In this document: positions 25,936 to 34,720 of the stretch, one piece after another | How the letters are laid out: the number at the start of each line of letters is the position of its first letter | How positions within the stretch are numbered: position 1 is the first letter of the stretch | NCBI GenBank assembly: GCA_023259375.1 | Contig: JAHFQC010000019.1 | Location: 27,272 to 71,035, forward strand | DNA: 43,764 bases | Reading direction: 5' to 3' | From: Alphaproteobacteria bacterium | Lineage (GTDB): Bacteria > Pseudomonadota > Alphaproteobacteria > Micropepsales > Micropepsaceae | Notes under the pieces: generated by a model | What the model was told of the DNA's origin: nothing | What the model saw: only the letters and a program-made list of their open reading frames with translations | Database searches by the model: none | Made by a program: the position numbers and the translations under genes

Positions 25936-26805
25936 TCATGCCGTCGTCGTGATCCGTTTCGCGAAGTCGCGATAGGAATTGAGCGGGCGGCCGAGAAGTT
26001 TGGTCAGGCGCGCGACGTCGCCCGTTTCCGGGATCGTGCCGTCGCTGACATAGCGCTCGACCATCAGGCGCATTTCGTACGCCATCCATTTCGGCATGAA
26101 GGTCGCCAGGTTCTGTTCGAACGCTGTCGGATCGTCGCCGCCATAGACGACGGGACGCCCGAGGACCTCCGTCCAGATCGCGGCCACGTCCGTCCCCGTC
26201 AGCGTATCGGGACCGACGAGATTAATGGTCTCGATCGGCAGCTTGCCGGGCGCTTCGGTGCGGCGGATCAGTTCGAGTGCGGCAACCTCGGCGATGTCGC
26301 GGGCATCGACCATGGCGATGCCCTTGCTGCCGATCGGCATCGGATAGACGCCGTGGTTTACGATGACGTCCTTGATCGTGAGATCGTTGTCGATGAAGTA
26401 GGAGGGACGCAGGATCGAGGCGCTGAAGCCCATCTCTTGGATCATCCGTTCGGCGCCGAACTTCACGGCAAAATGCGGCACGTTGACGAAGCGGTCGGCG
26501 TCGATCACCGATAGATAAACGATCCGCTCGATGCCGGCCTCGCGGGCAAGGTTCAAGGTGATGATCGCCTGGGCGAATTCATCGCCCGTCACGGCATTGA
26601 GCAGGAACAGGGTGCGGATGCCGCGCATCGCTGACCGTGTCGCGTCGATATCGAGAAGATCGCCTTGCACGACTTCGACACCAGCCGGGAATTTGGTCTT
26701 GGCGGGATCGCGGGTGAGGACGCGCACGCTGGCGCCGCGTTTCACGAGTTGTTCGACGAGAGGACGGCCGACGCGGCCGCTAGCACCGGTAACGAGGATG
26801 GTCAT
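25936..26805 (-). CDS. NmrA/SDR-type NAD(P)-binding oxidoreductase
   Basis: A 289-residue atypical short-chain dehydrogenase of the NmrA-like group. The nucleotide-binding loop GASGRVGRPL is near residue 8 and the second strand VRVLTRDP follows. LSVIDADRFVNVPHFAVKFGAE replaces the usual Tyr-X3-Lys, as is common in NmrA and quinone-reductase-like members (for example QorB, azoreductase-like proteins). The ATG at 26805 is preferred over a GTG nine bases earlier because ggag fits it. It is divergent from a LysR regulator that probably controls it. The substrate is unknown. Confidence 0.87.
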   Translation of the reverse strand: MTILVTGASGRVGRPLVEQLVKRGASVRVLTRDPAKTKFPAGVEVVQGDLLDIDATRSAMRGIRTLFLLNAVTGDEFAQAIITLNLAREAGIERIVYLSVIDADRFVNVPHFAVKFGAERMIQEMGFSASILRPSYFIDNDLTIKDVIVNHGVYPMPIGSKGIAMVDARDIAEVAALELIRRTEAPGKLPIETINLVGPDTLTGTDVAAIWTEVLGRPVVYGGDDPTAFEQNLATFMPKWMAYEMRLMVERYVSDGTIPETGDVARLTKLLGRPLNSYRDFAKRITTTA

Positions 26806-26874
26806 GAGGTTCACTCCGTTTGGTCACCCCACAAAAATAGCGATCCAAAAGAAGCACGATAGACACTAGATTTG

Positions 26875-26885
26875 GACGGACCGTC
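26875..26885. promoter_or_regulatory. Candidate LysR operator palindrome
   Basis: gacgg and ccgtc flank one base in the 97-base gap between the divergent NmrA-type and LysR genes, 17 bases before the LysR ATG. LysR regulators commonly bind such divergent spacers. Its position suggests self-repression and control of the NmrA gene. Confidence 0.45.
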
Positions 26886-26902
26886 TCACTGGTGGAACGC
26901 AC

Positions 26903-27796
26903 ATGGACCTTCTTGCGCTGGCCGATTTCACGTTAGTGGCTCGTCACGGCGGTTTTGGCCGTGCCGCAAGGGCAACCTCGCGTCCCAAGGCAACGCTGTC
27001 GCGCCGGGTGGCGGAGCTGGAAGCCGCGCTCGACTTGCGCCTGTTCGAACGCGGGCCGCGCGAGGTGAAGCTCACCGAGGAAGGTCGGGCCTTGTTTGCG
27101 CGCGCCGGGCTTCTGATCACCGAACTCGAAGAGACGGCAGCGGCGATTGCATCGGGGGGCGAACGGCCGCGCGGCCGCTTGCGGATCAGTGCGCCGCTCC
27201 TCTTCTCGCAGACCGCGATGGGCAAACTCGCCGCCGGTTTCGCGCTCCAGTATCCCGACGTGCGGCTCGAGGTCACCACCGACGACCGTCTCGTCGACAT
27301 GGTGGAGGAGGGCTATGACCTGGTGATCCGGGTCAATCCCGCACCGGATGAAAGCCTGGTCGGACGGATCTTTCTGCACGACCGCTTAGTGGTGGCGGCC
27401 AATCCGGCCTTCCCTCGGCCAACCGATGATCGCGCCGTTCCGGTTGTGGTGCGTGGCACCGCCGACCGCAGCACGACGTGGGATGTTCAAACGCCGGAGG
27501 GACCAGCGCGCATCGCCGTCGATCCGGTGCTGCGTCTATCGTCGCTGATGATGGTCCGTGATGCCGTGCTTGCCGGCGTCGGCGCCGCGCGCCTTCCGGT
27601 ATCGCTCGTCAGCCGTGACTTGGCGAAAGGAACGCTGGTGGAGTGGGGCGATGTTGAAGGACCGGACATCGCACTGTGGACACTCTACCCCTCCAAGCGT
27701 CTCCTCAGTGCTCGCGTCTCCGCGTTTCTCGATTATCTGAAAAACGCGTTCCCGCAAGGCACCCCCGACGAGTTGGCGGCGTATGTGGATACATGA
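26903..27796 (+). CDS. LysR-family transcriptional regulator
   Basis: A 297-residue regulator with an N-terminal winged HTH (LADFTLVARHGGFGRAARAT, ATLSRRVAELEAALDLRLFER) and a periplasmic-binding-type effector domain from about 90 onward (GRLRISAPLLFSQTAMGKL). It is divergent from the NmrA-type oxidoreductase, the standard layout for a LysR protein and its target. The effector is not known. Confidence 0.93.
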   Translation: MDLLALADFTLVARHGGFGRAARATSRPKATLSRRVAELEAALDLRLFERGPREVKLTEEGRALFARAGLLITELEETAAAIASGGERPRGRLRISAPLLFSQTAMGKLAAGFALQYPDVRLEVTTDDRLVDMVEEGYDLVIRVNPAPDESLVGRIFLHDRLVVAANPAFPRPTDDRAVPVVVRGTADRSTTWDVQTPEGPARIAVDPVLRLSSLMMVRDAVLAGVGAARLPVSLVSRDLAKGTLVEWGDVEGPDIALWTLYPSKRLLSARVSAFLDYLKNAFPQGTPDELAAYVDT

Positions 27797-27920
27797 ATTG
27801 GGTCGTCTGACGCAGCAAATCCGACGGCAAGCCAAACTGTATGTGAAGCTGATTGTCGATAACATTGGGGGCAGGTAGAGTCCCGTTCTCATAGGAGTCT
27901 GTACCGTACGTGGGGCGATA

Positions 27921-28442
27921 ATGCGAATATTGGTGGCAGGTATTATGCTGTGTTTTGCGGCACCGGCTCTCGCGCAATCTGTGCCGACGGGACCTCTTGC
28001 CGATATCGGATTTATGGTCGGTCTGTGGAAGAGCGACAACGGGAATGTTGCGGACACGGGCGAGACCTCAAAAGGCCAGTCCGCCATTTCGGTTGAGGCT
28101 AGTGGGAATGCTCTGCTGCGTGTGGACCACACGCGGACGTTCGCTAAGAGCGGTGAAGAAACCAGCAGCTTCGGCCAACTCATGATGATCTATCCCGAAG
28201 GTGGCACGCTCCATGCGGATTATGAGGACGGCGAAGATCATACGATCCATTACGTCTCTGCTGTCATTAAGCCCGGCAGATCCGTCACGTTCAGCAGTGC
28301 TGAAAACAGCGGCCCTGTCTTCCGCCTGACGTATGAACTTCAATCATCTGGCTCAATGCTGGTTACCTTCGGAATGATCCCGCCTGGCCAAGCCGCGTTT
28401 CGTCCAATCGCAAGTGGAACGCTTGTTCGCGACCAGCACTAG
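27921..28442 (+). CDS. Secreted calycin-like protein, unknown function
   Basis: A 173-residue protein with a signal peptide (cleavage near PALAQS). The mature start (LADIGFMVGLWKSDNG) carries the Gly-X-Trp mark of lipocalin-like or DUF1579-like barrels, followed by alternating strands. The base composition of this gene and its flanks (27.8-28.8 kb) is visibly poorer in G and C than its neighbours, with less biased third positions. It is a lone gene with long non-coding flanks, which could mean recent acquisition. A gggg lies before the ATG. No named family is certain. Confidence 0.65.
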   Translation: MRILVAGIMLCFAAPALAQSVPTGPLADIGFMVGLWKSDNGNVADTGETSKGQSAISVEASGNALLRVDHTRTFAKSGEETSSFGQLMMIYPEGGTLHADYEDGEDHTIHYVSAVIKPGRSVTFSSAENSGPVFRLTYELQSSGSMLVTFGMIPPGQAAFRPIASGTLVRDQH

Positions 28443-28785
28443 CTGTGCTGGCGAACCTGCAACTTGGTCGCAGGAAGAGATTCGTACCGGAGCGGACACC
28501 CGCTTGGACGCCAGAAACTGCAAAACAATTATATTGCCGAATGCCGGGGTGGCGGGCTCGCCAAGGAATTTGCTGAATTTCTAATGGCTTAGCTTGGAAA
28601 TTCGGGCCAGAAGCGCTGTTTTTCCCGCCGCGGTCGCGCAATTGGCGACCATTCCCGGCTATCGTGACCTCCACTAGTTTGAAGCCGTTCGCGACTCGAA
28701 ACCGGGGTCTGCAAATTTGGCTGTCTGTACGCACCAGCGGGCAGAGCCTATTTGTTTCTGTGAGATAACGTGGCTGGAGTTTGTC
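28443..28785. other. Non-coding gap, no gene recognised
   Basis: These 343 bases between the calycin-like gene and the DUF2807 gene hold no convincing reading frame, tRNA or known RNA. A 6-bp perfect stem (ggtcgc/gcgacc, 28632-28650) and a 5-bp stem (cctgc/gcagg) just after the upstream stop are visible. The promoter and ribosome binding site (ggag at 28776-28779) of the next gene lie at the right end. The composition is more AT-rich than the window average. Confidence 0.6.
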
Positions 28786-29697
28786 ATGCGCATTTCATCG
28801 CTTCTGATCGGTGCAAGCCTCGCCGCCGCGCTCACGCTGCCGGGGATGGCCGCCGACGGTTGGATCAACGGGTCGTGGCAGAGCTACGATGCCCGGGCGC
28901 TCAAGCTTGATGCGGTCGCCGGGATGGTCCGGATCGACGTCAAGGACAACGGGCCGATGGCGGTGCAGGTCTCCGGCCTGCCGGAGCGGGTCAAGCGGGT
29001 TCATGTCAGCACCAGCGGCGGCACCCTCAAGGTCGAATCCGAGATGGTCGGGACGGTGTGGGATTGGCGCCACTGGTTCGATTTCAACGGCTTCAAGGGC
29101 AACAAGCCGGCCCAGCTGCAGATCAATGTCGCGATCCCGCGCGGTGCCGCAGTCGATATCGAGGCCGCCTCGGGCAATATAACGATCGGCAATACCATGG
29201 GCCCGCTCAAGTTCGAGGTGCAGGGCTACACCGAATCCACGGTCGGCAACGTAACCTCAGCCAAACTCGACATGGCCGGCTCGGGCAAGCTGACGATCGC
29301 CAACGTCTATGGTCCGGTCAACGCCGACACCGCCGGGTCGGGCAATATCCGCATCGGTGACGTCGCCCGCATCGAGGCCGACATCGCCGGCTCGGGGTCG
29401 ATCGCGGTCGGCGCGGTCAACGGCCCCACCGATATCGACATCGCCGGGTCGGGCAATTTCTCGGCCGGTAACGTGCGCGGGCCGGTCAAGACTTCGATCG
29501 CCGGGTCGGGCTCGGTGACCATCGCCGGCGGCGAGGCCGATCCCTTCAAGGTTGATATCATGGGCTCCGGTAACGTCAGTTTCGGCGGCATGGCGGTCAA
29601 TCCCAAGATCGAGGCGATGGGCTCGGGCAGCGTCCGCATCAAGGCCTATCGCGGCAATTTGCAGAACGACGGTGCCAAGCTGAACATCGGCGGCTGA
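28786..29697 (+). CDS. DUF2807 (head GIN domain) repeat protein
   Basis: A 303-residue secreted protein: signal peptide (cleavage near GMAADG), then a beta-helix-like domain. From about residue 175 there are seven units of 18-20 residues that each begin AGSG or MGSG, for example AGSGNIRIGDVARIEADI. Such DUF2807 proteins are predicted right-handed beta-helices and are thought to sit in the periplasm or outer membrane; the ligand is unknown. The ATG at 28786 with ggag six bases upstream is chosen over a longer frame because it begins the signal peptide. A strong terminator follows. Confidence 0.88.
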   Translation: MRISSLLIGASLAAALTLPGMAADGWINGSWQSYDARALKLDAVAGMVRIDVKDNGPMAVQVSGLPERVKRVHVSTSGGTLKVESEMVGTVWDWRHWFDFNGFKGNKPAQLQINVAIPRGAAVDIEAASGNITIGNTMGPLKFEVQGYTESTVGNVTSAKLDMAGSGKLTIANVYGPVNADTAGSGNIRIGDVARIEADIAGSGSIAVGAVNGPTDIDIAGSGNFSAGNVRGPVKTSIAGSGSVTIAGGEADPFKVDIMGSGNVSFGGMAVNPKIEAMGSGSVRIKAYRGNLQNDGAKLNIGG

Positions 29698-29724
29698 TTT
29701 TCCGGGATTTACCGCGCTTTTCGG

Positions 29725-29758
29725 ACGGGTCGGAGGATGCTCCGGCCCGTTTCTTTTT
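29725..29758 (+). terminator. Rho-independent terminator after the DUF2807 gene
   Basis: acgggtcggag (29725-29735) pairs with ctccggcccgt (29740-29750) around the loop gatg with one mismatch, followed by ttctttttt-like Ts (29751-29758). It is the best intrinsic terminator in the window and lies 27 bases after the stop. Confidence 0.9.
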
Positions 29759-29776
29759 GGGCCGGGAACCGGAATG

Positions 29777-29792
29777 TTTAACGGCTGTTAAC
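29777..29792 (+). promoter_or_regulatory. CtrA-like site before the PBP gene
   Basis: Ttta-N7-ttaac differs by one base from the CtrA consensus TTAA-N7-TTAAC of alphaproteobacteria. It is about 40 bases upstream of the penicillin-binding protein start. Cell-cycle control of a wall synthesis enzyme would make sense, but a single short match is weak evidence. Confidence 0.3.
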
Positions 29793-29829
29793 CACCTGCC
29801 GCGAGTATGATGGGTCGGAAAGAGGCTTC

Positions 29830-31788
29830 ATGGCGCGGTCCCGCAACCAGGTGGATGAGATTGCCGAGCGTGCCGCGACGCCGCCCAAACCGGCGAAGCG
29901 TCATCGCACTTGGCCGTATGTCATCGTGCTGCTGCTCGCCTGGGGGACGATTTTCGGCGGCATTTTCTTCTCGCGTTTCTTGTCCGAGCTGCCCGACGTC
30001 GGCAGCCTTCTGACCAACGGCCCGTCGCGCGACATCACCATCTACGACGATGCTCATCGTTTGGTCTCGCGCCGCGGTTTGACCCAGAGCGAACTGATCG
30101 AAGTCCGCACCTTGCCGGACTACGTGCCCAACGCCTTCATTGCCATCGAGGACCGCCGCTTCCGCTCCCATCTCGGCGTCGACCCGATCGGCCTGACGCG
30201 TGCCGCCTACGAGAACGCCAACGCCGGACACGTGGTGCAGGGCGGCTCGACCATTACCCAGCAGCTCGCCAAGAACCTGTTCCTGGTCCCCGACCGCACC
30301 TTCCGCCGCAAAATGCAGGAAGCGATGCTCGCGCTCTATCTCGAGTACCGCTATTCCAAGGACCAGATCATCACCCTCTATCTCAACCGGGTCTATTTCG
30401 GGGCCGGTGTCTACGGCATCGAGGCGGCGGCGCAGCGCTTTTTCGGCAAGCCGGCGGCGAAGCTCACGCTGCCGGAAGCGGCGATGCTGGCGGGCTCGGT
30501 GAAAGCCCCGGCGCGCTACAATCCGATGTTCGATCCCGATGCCAGCCATAACCGCGCCGGCGTGGTGCTTGCGGCCATGCAGGACGCCGGTTTCATCGAT
30601 GAGGCGACGCGCAAGGACGCCGAAACCACGCGCGCCCGCATCGTCCGCGGCTCGGGCACGCCCGGCGCCGGCTATTTTGCCGATTGGGTGATGAGTCAGA
30701 TCCCCGGTTATGTCGGCGAGGTGCAGGAAGCGTTGGTGGTGGAAACCACCTTCGACATCGACGTGCAGAACGAAGCCGAGCGCGCCGTCACCGCCGGTTT
30801 GCGCGAGGAAGGCGCCAAGCTCAACGCCAGCCAGGCGGTGCTGGTGGCGATGACCCCGGACGGCGCCGTGCGCGCCATGGTCGGCGGGGCCTCCTATGAG
30901 CAAAGCCCCTACAATCGCGCCACCGATGCGTTGCGCCAGCCGGGCTCGTCGTTCAAGCCGTTCGTCTATCTCACCGCCTTCGAGCGCGGCCGTAAGCCGA
31001 GCGACGTCATGAACGATGGCCCCATCAACATCCGTGGCTGGCAGCCGGAGGATTACGAAGGCAAATATCGCGGCGAGGTTTCGCTGCGCGAGGCGTTCGC
31101 GATCTCGTCGAATTCGGTGGCGGTGCAGCTCACCCAGGAAGTCGGCCCCAAGGCGGTGGCGCATACCGCCAAGCGTCTCGGCATCGACACGCCGCTGCAG
31201 GCGGTGTCGTCGCTCGCGCTCGGTACCTCGGTGGTGAACCCGCTCGAACTCACCGCCGCCTATGCCCCGTTCGCCAATGGCGGGCTGGAGGCCCATCCCT
31301 ACGGGATCGTCAGTATCAAGACGAAATCGGGCAAGGTGCTGTGGCACCGTCCCGCCACGGCGCCGGCCTCGGTGGTGGCGCCCGACGCGCTCACCTCGAT
31401 GACCAGTTTGTTGACCGATGTCGTCGCTTACGGCACCGGCAAGGCGGCCCGTCTCGAGGATCGTCCGACGGCCGGCAAGACCGGCACCACCCAGGATTAT
31501 CGCGATGCCTGGTTTGTCGGCTTCACGGCCGATCTCGTCTGCGGCGTCTGGATCGGCAACGACGACAACCAGCCGATGATCCATGCCACCGGCGGCACCC
31601 TGCCGGCCCGCATCTTCAAGAGCTTCATGTCCGGCGCCGAACAAGGCTTGCCGGCGCGGCCGCTGTCGGGCGGCGCTCCGCTCGTTGCGGCGAACCCGAC
31701 CGATCAGGCCGAGCCCGCCGATCAGCAAAAGCCCGACCAGAAGCCGGATTCGTTCCAGCAATTGCTGGATAAGCTATTCGGGACTTGA
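29830..31788 (+). CDS. Class A penicillin-binding protein (transglycosylase/transpeptidase)
   Basis: A bifunctional peptidoglycan synthase of 652 residues: short cytoplasmic part, one membrane helix (about 28-48), GT51 domain with [12 protein letters not shown] and [14 protein letters not shown], and a penicillin-binding domain with SSFKPF (SXXK), SSNSVAV (SXN) and KTGTT (KTG). It is shorter than E. coli PBP1a because the OB-like insert is absent, as in many alphaproteobacterial members. The polar C-terminal tail is Pro/Gln/Asp-rich. gagg precedes the ATG. The stop is three bases from the converging YgjP-type gene. Confidence 0.94.
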   Translation: MARSRNQVDEIAERAATPPKPAKRHRTWPYVIVLLLAWGTIFGGIFFSRFLSELPDVGSLLTNGPSRDITIYDDAHRLVSRRGLTQSELIEVRTLPDYVPNAFIAIEDRRFRSHLGVDPIGLTRAAYENANAGHVVQGGSTITQQLAKNLFLVPDRTFRRKMQEAMLALYLEYRYSKDQIITLYLNRVYFGAGVYGIEAAAQRFFGKPAAKLTLPEAAMLAGSVKAPARYNPMFDPDASHNRAGVVLAAMQDAGFIDEATRKDAETTRARIVRGSGTPGAGYFADWVMSQIPGYVGEVQEALVVETTFDIDVQNEAERAVTAGLREEGAKLNASQAVLVAMTPDGAVRAMVGGASYEQSPYNRATDALRQPGSSFKPFVYLTAFERGRKPSDVMNDGPINIRGWQPEDYEGKYRGEVSLREAFAISSNSVAVQLTQEVGPKAVAHTAKRLGIDTPLQAVSSLALGTSVVNPLELTAAYAPFANGGLEAHPYGIVSIKTKSGKVLWHRPATAPASVVAPDALTSMTSLLTDVVAYGTGKAARLEDRPTAGKTGTTQDYRDAWFVGFTADLVCGVWIGNDDNQPMIHATGGTLPARIFKSFMSGAEQGLPARPLSGGAPLVAANPTDQAEPADQQKPDQKPDSFQQLLDKLFGT

Positions 31789-31791
31789 GGC

Positions 31792-32499
31792 TTACCGCGC
31801 AGCGTAGCGGTGCAGGGCGGAGCCGTGCTGGCGTAGCCAGGCTTGGGCCGGCGCGACGTTGCCGATCAGGTCTTTGACGATGCGCCAGAAATTTTCGCCG
31901 TGGTTCATTTCCTTCATGTGCGCGACTTCGTGCGCCACCACGTAATCGAGCACGAAGGTCGGCGCCAAAATCAGCCGCCACGAGAACGACAGCGAGCGCG
32001 TCGACGAGCACGAGCCCCAGCGGCTGGCGGTGTCGCGTACGGTAATGCGTTTCGGTTTGATGCCGAGCTTTGCCCCGTAGTCGAAGCTCTTCTGTTCCAG
32101 CTCGCGTTTGGCCTGCTTTTTCAGGAAATCCAGGATCCGTCGCGGCGCGTGTTCGGCGTGGCCGGAAATGCGGATGATGCCGGCGTCGACCGACACCGGT
32201 CCGCTCTCGCCCTTGAGGATCAGATGATCGCTGCCGCGGAATGGAATATGAGCGCCCGGCGCCAGCACCACGCGTGCCGGCACATGCGCGAGCTGCTTGG
32301 CGATCCAATCGGATTCACCGCGGGCGAATTCCACCGCACGGTCGAGCGCACGCTTGGATGGCGCGATCACCATCACTTCGCCGGTGGTCGGGTGCACTTT
32401 CACGATCAGTCGGCGCGCACGCGGATTCAGCCTGACGTTCAGCTCGACGGCCCGTCCGTCGATCTTCAACAATTCCCGCCGCACGATGCGTCTGGCCAA
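31792..32499 (-). CDS. YgjP-type (DUF45) metallopeptidase
   Basis: A 235-residue zinc peptidase-like protein with HEVAH in VVAHEVAHMKEMNHGENFW, where the third ligand is the downstream His in NHGENFW. Also present is RWGSCSS, another DUF45 block. The family includes E. coli YgjP and is related to SprT-type proteases; its substrate is unknown. The start is TTG at 32499, preceded by aaaggg; the family N-terminus (RLNPRARRLIVKV) needs this length. It converges on the PBP gene. Confidence 0.87.
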   Translation of the reverse strand: MARRIVRRELLKIDGRAVELNVRLNPRARRLIVKVHPTTGEVMVIAPSKRALDRAVEFARGESDWIAKQLAHVPARVVLAPGAHIPFRGSDHLILKGESGPVSVDAGIIRISGHAEHAPRRILDFLKKQAKRELEQKSFDYGAKLGIKPKRITVRDTASRWGSCSSTRSLSFSWRLILAPTFVLDYVVAHEVAHMKEMNHGENFWRIVKDLIGNVAPAQAWLRQHGSALHRYAAR

Positions 32500-32519
32500 C
32501 GTCCAATCCCTTTTTTTGA

Positions 32520-32533
32520 AAGAAGCGCTTCTT
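32520..32533. promoter_or_regulatory. 14-bp perfect palindrome before the YgjP gene
   Basis: aagaagc and gcttctt with no spacer, 21 bases upstream of the TTG start and next to a run of seven Ts. Possible operator or stem; no family assigned. Confidence 0.35.
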
Positions 32534-32703
32534 ATACGCGATGAACCCGGCGTCTCAATGCGCGTGCGGCGTTGTTTCTAGCCCTCAAATCACCGCACGC
32601 AAGAAAAATTGTCCGCCGGACATGTTGACTTTGTAATCCCGTATGGCTTTCGCTTGCGTCCGAAGCGTTGTGAAATAAGTTTTCTTCAAAGGACGATCGC
32701 ATT

Positions 32704-33216
32704 ATGCGTGCAGACAAGGTGGCCCTTCTCGCCGGCGCCTATTCGTTGGCGATGATCCTCGGAGCCCTGTTTTTCCAATACGTGATGGGCGTTTTGCCGT
32801 GCGAGATGTGTCACTGGCAGCGTTGGCCGCATGATGGCGCCATTGTGGCCGGATTGGGCGGCGCGGCTCTTTTCTATGCGCGCGTCATCGATCGCGACAC
32901 CGTGAAACTGTTTGCTTGGCTTGCACTGCTTCTCATCGTCGCGACGGCGTTGATCGGCGGCTGGCAAGCAGGACTTGAATGGCGCTGGTGGCCGGGACCG
33001 GCCAGTTGCAGCGGACCGCGGTTCGTCCTCAGCGCGAGCATGAACCTCAATTCGCCGGTGGTCTCTTGTGACAATCCGGGCTGGCGCCTGTTCGGGATTT
33101 CGCTGGCGGGCTACAATTTCCTTTGTTCCATGGGCGTCGCCGTGCTTGGCGCTTTGCTCCTCTTGAGGAAGATCAAGCTGCCGGTTCCGGCACTCGACCG
33201 CTGGGCCAATTCGTAA
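32704..33216 (+). CDS. dsbB: Disulfide bond formation protein B
   Basis: An inner-membrane enzyme of 170 residues that re-oxidises DsbA with quinone. It has four predicted membrane helices, the first periplasmic loop pair Cys33-Cys36 in LPCEMCHWQR, and the second pair Cys102 and Cys122 (ASCSGP, VSCDNP). No dsbA lies in the window. It is followed after 10 bases by the Coq7-type gene; both use or make quinones, and I recall the pairing as common in alphaproteobacteria. Confidence 0.92.
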   Translation: MRADKVALLAGAYSLAMILGALFFQYVMGVLPCEMCHWQRWPHDGAIVAGLGGAALFYARVIDRDTVKLFAWLALLLIVATALIGGWQAGLEWRWWPGPASCSGPRFVLSASMNLNSPVVSCDNPGWRLFGISLAGYNFLCSMGVAVLGALLLLRKIKLPVPALDRWANS

Positions 33217-33226
33217 GGAGATACCC

Positions 33227-33772
33227 TTGAGACGACCGCGCCCTGCCGCTCCTGGTACGCATGCCGATACGGCGGCGATGATCCGTGTCGATCACGCCGG
33301 TGAATACGGCGCCGTGCGCATCTATGCCGGGCAGCGGGCGGTGTTCGGAGCGCGCCAGTCCAAGACCGCCGACGCCATCCGGCACATGGCGAAACAGGAA
33401 GACGAGCATCTCGCCCGTTTCGAGGCGCTGATTGCCGAACGCGGCGTGCGTCCAACGGTGTTGCAGCCGGTCTGGCACGCCGCCGGTTTTGCGCTTGGCG
33501 CCGCCACCGCGCTGTTGGGCGAGCACACCGCGATGGCCTGCACCGAAGCGGTGGAAGAGGTGATCGACGATCACTATGCCAGCCAGATCGCGGCCTTGGG
33601 CGACTCTGATCCGGAACTGAAAGCTTCGATCGAAAAGTTCCGCGCCGAGGAAATCGCCCACCGCGACGCCGCCCTCGCCCACGGTTCCGAACAAGCGGTC
33701 GGCCATACCCTTCTCACCGCCGCCATCAAACAAGGCTGCAAACTCGCCATCGCCTTGTCGACGAAGATCTAG
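33227..33772 (+). CDS. coq7: Demethoxyubiquinone hydroxylase family protein (Coq7)
   Basis: A di-iron hydroxylase of 181 residues that adds the C-6 hydroxyl to the ubiquinone ring. The iron ligands are readable as Glu26 (HAGEYGA), Glu58 and His61 (QEDEH), Glu110 (EAVEEV), Glu142 and His145 (EEIAH). The TTG start is decided by aaggag at 33215-33220, overlapping the dsbB stop, six bases before it. It is probably co-transcribed with dsbB. A nested palindromic element follows its stop. Confidence 0.93.
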   Translation: MRRPRPAAPGTHADTAAMIRVDHAGEYGAVRIYAGQRAVFGARQSKTADAIRHMAKQEDEHLARFEALIAERGVRPTVLQPVWHAAGFALGAATALLGEHTAMACTEAVEEVIDDHYASQIAALGDSDPELKASIEKFRAEEIAHRDAALAHGSEQAVGHTLLTAAIKQGCKLAIALSTKI

Positions 33773-33773
33773 G

Positions 33774-34012
33774 GCTCGCGCCTCCGCCGCTCTTTTCTGC
33801 CCCACGCGGGCGCAAGGCTTTCTCAGCTCGCACGTAGAACGCGGGGGGAAGTCCCGCGTAAGCGGGGAAGGGGGGATCGATGTTGCATGAGATAAGCCCC
33901 CCTTTGTCATCCGCCGCTTATGCGTCGGATGCCACTTCCCCCCACGGTCTGATTGCCAACGCGAAAAGTCTTGCGCCCGTGGAGGGCAGAAAAGAACGGC
34001 GTCTCCGCGTGC
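33774..34012. repeat. 239-bp nested inverted-repeat element
   Basis: Outer arms: cgccgctcttttctgcc and ggcgcaaggcttt on the left match, reversed, the right end (33961-34002). Inner arms: ggggggaagt...gcgtaagcgg (from about 33842) match the reverse of ccgcttatgcgtcggatgccacttcccccc (to about 33943). The centre is near 33893. It fills the gap between the coq7 stop and the TetR stop, which converge. No coding potential. It could act as a two-way terminator or be a repeat element. Confidence 0.7.
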
Positions 34013-34018
34013 TAACCC

Positions 34019-34639
34019 TCACCCCTGCCGCTTCAGCCAGCCATTCAGCATCTCCGCGGTGGCCGCGGCGAAGGCGTCGATGTCTTTCCGCGGCCGCTCC
34101 GAGACGCGCACGCCCAGCGCGGTAATCGTCGTCTTGACGAAATCGGCGGCAAAAGCGCGGGTGACGGGGCTTGCGTGCGGCAGTGCTTCGGCGATGAAGT
34201 CGGTCATGATTTTCTTCGACCGCCGGTGCTGCGCTTCGCCTTCCGGGGTGTGACGGTAAAGCGGCAAGGCTTCGTCCAGCGCACGGCGGAACGGCGCCTC
34301 TTCGCATTCCGAGCGGAAGAACAGCCGGATCATGACCCGCAGCCGTTCGTCGGGGCGTTTGCTGCGGTCGCTCAAGGCGGTCTCGATCAGTGTTCCGGTC
34401 TGTTGCCATTCCTCGGTCTGCAGCCGGAACAGCACCGCCTGCTTATTGGGGAAGTACTGGTAGAGCGAACCGACACTGACGCCCGCCTTCTCGGCCACGC
34501 GTGCCATCGTAAAGGCATGCGAACCTTCGTCGTTCAAAATGCGAACCGCCGCTTCCAGGACGGCGTCAACAAGGTGGCGCGAGCGCGTCTGTTGCGGCTC
34601 TTTGCGCAAGGATATCGCGGGATTTTCACGTGACGCCAT
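34019..34639 (-). CDS. TetR-family transcriptional regulator
   Basis: A 206-residue repressor with N-terminal HTH about 20-70 (AVRILNDEG, TMARVAEKAGVSVGSLYQYFPNK) and a helical ligand-binding domain. The ATG at 34639 is used; longer frames run into the operator region. It is divergent from an O-methyltransferase, with clear repeats in the 81-base spacer, so it very likely represses itself and that gene. The ligand is not known. Confidence 0.92.
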   Translation of the reverse strand: MASRENPAISLRKEPQQTRSRHLVDAVLEAAVRILNDEGSHAFTMARVAEKAGVSVGSLYQYFPNKQAVLFRLQTEEWQQTGTLIETALSDRSKRPDERLRVMIRLFFRSECEEAPFRRALDEALPLYRHTPEGEAQHRRSKKIMTDFIAEALPHASPVTRAFAADFVKTTITALGVRVSERPRKDIDAFAAATAEMLNGWLKRQG

Positions 34640-34649
34640 CGGCGGCCTC

Positions 34650-34685
34650 GAATGCGAATTGTGAATGCGACGAAACATTCGCATT
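34650..34685. promoter_or_regulatory. Candidate TetR operator
   Basis: The spacer between TetR and the O-methyltransferase has aatgcga at 34651-34657 and 34664-34670 and its complement tcgcatt at 34679-34685; gaatg (34663-34667) also pairs with cattc (34676-34680). The inverted pair is 22 bases long, a usual size for a TetR operator. Confidence 0.6.
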
Positions 34686-34720
34686 ATCGTCGGCGACACC
34701 GACCAACACAAGGTTCCTCC

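Noticed and set aside
29788..31761. Long minus-strand frame opposite the penicillin-binding protein
   Set aside because: Antisense shadow; the + strand carries all GT51 and transpeptidase motifs.
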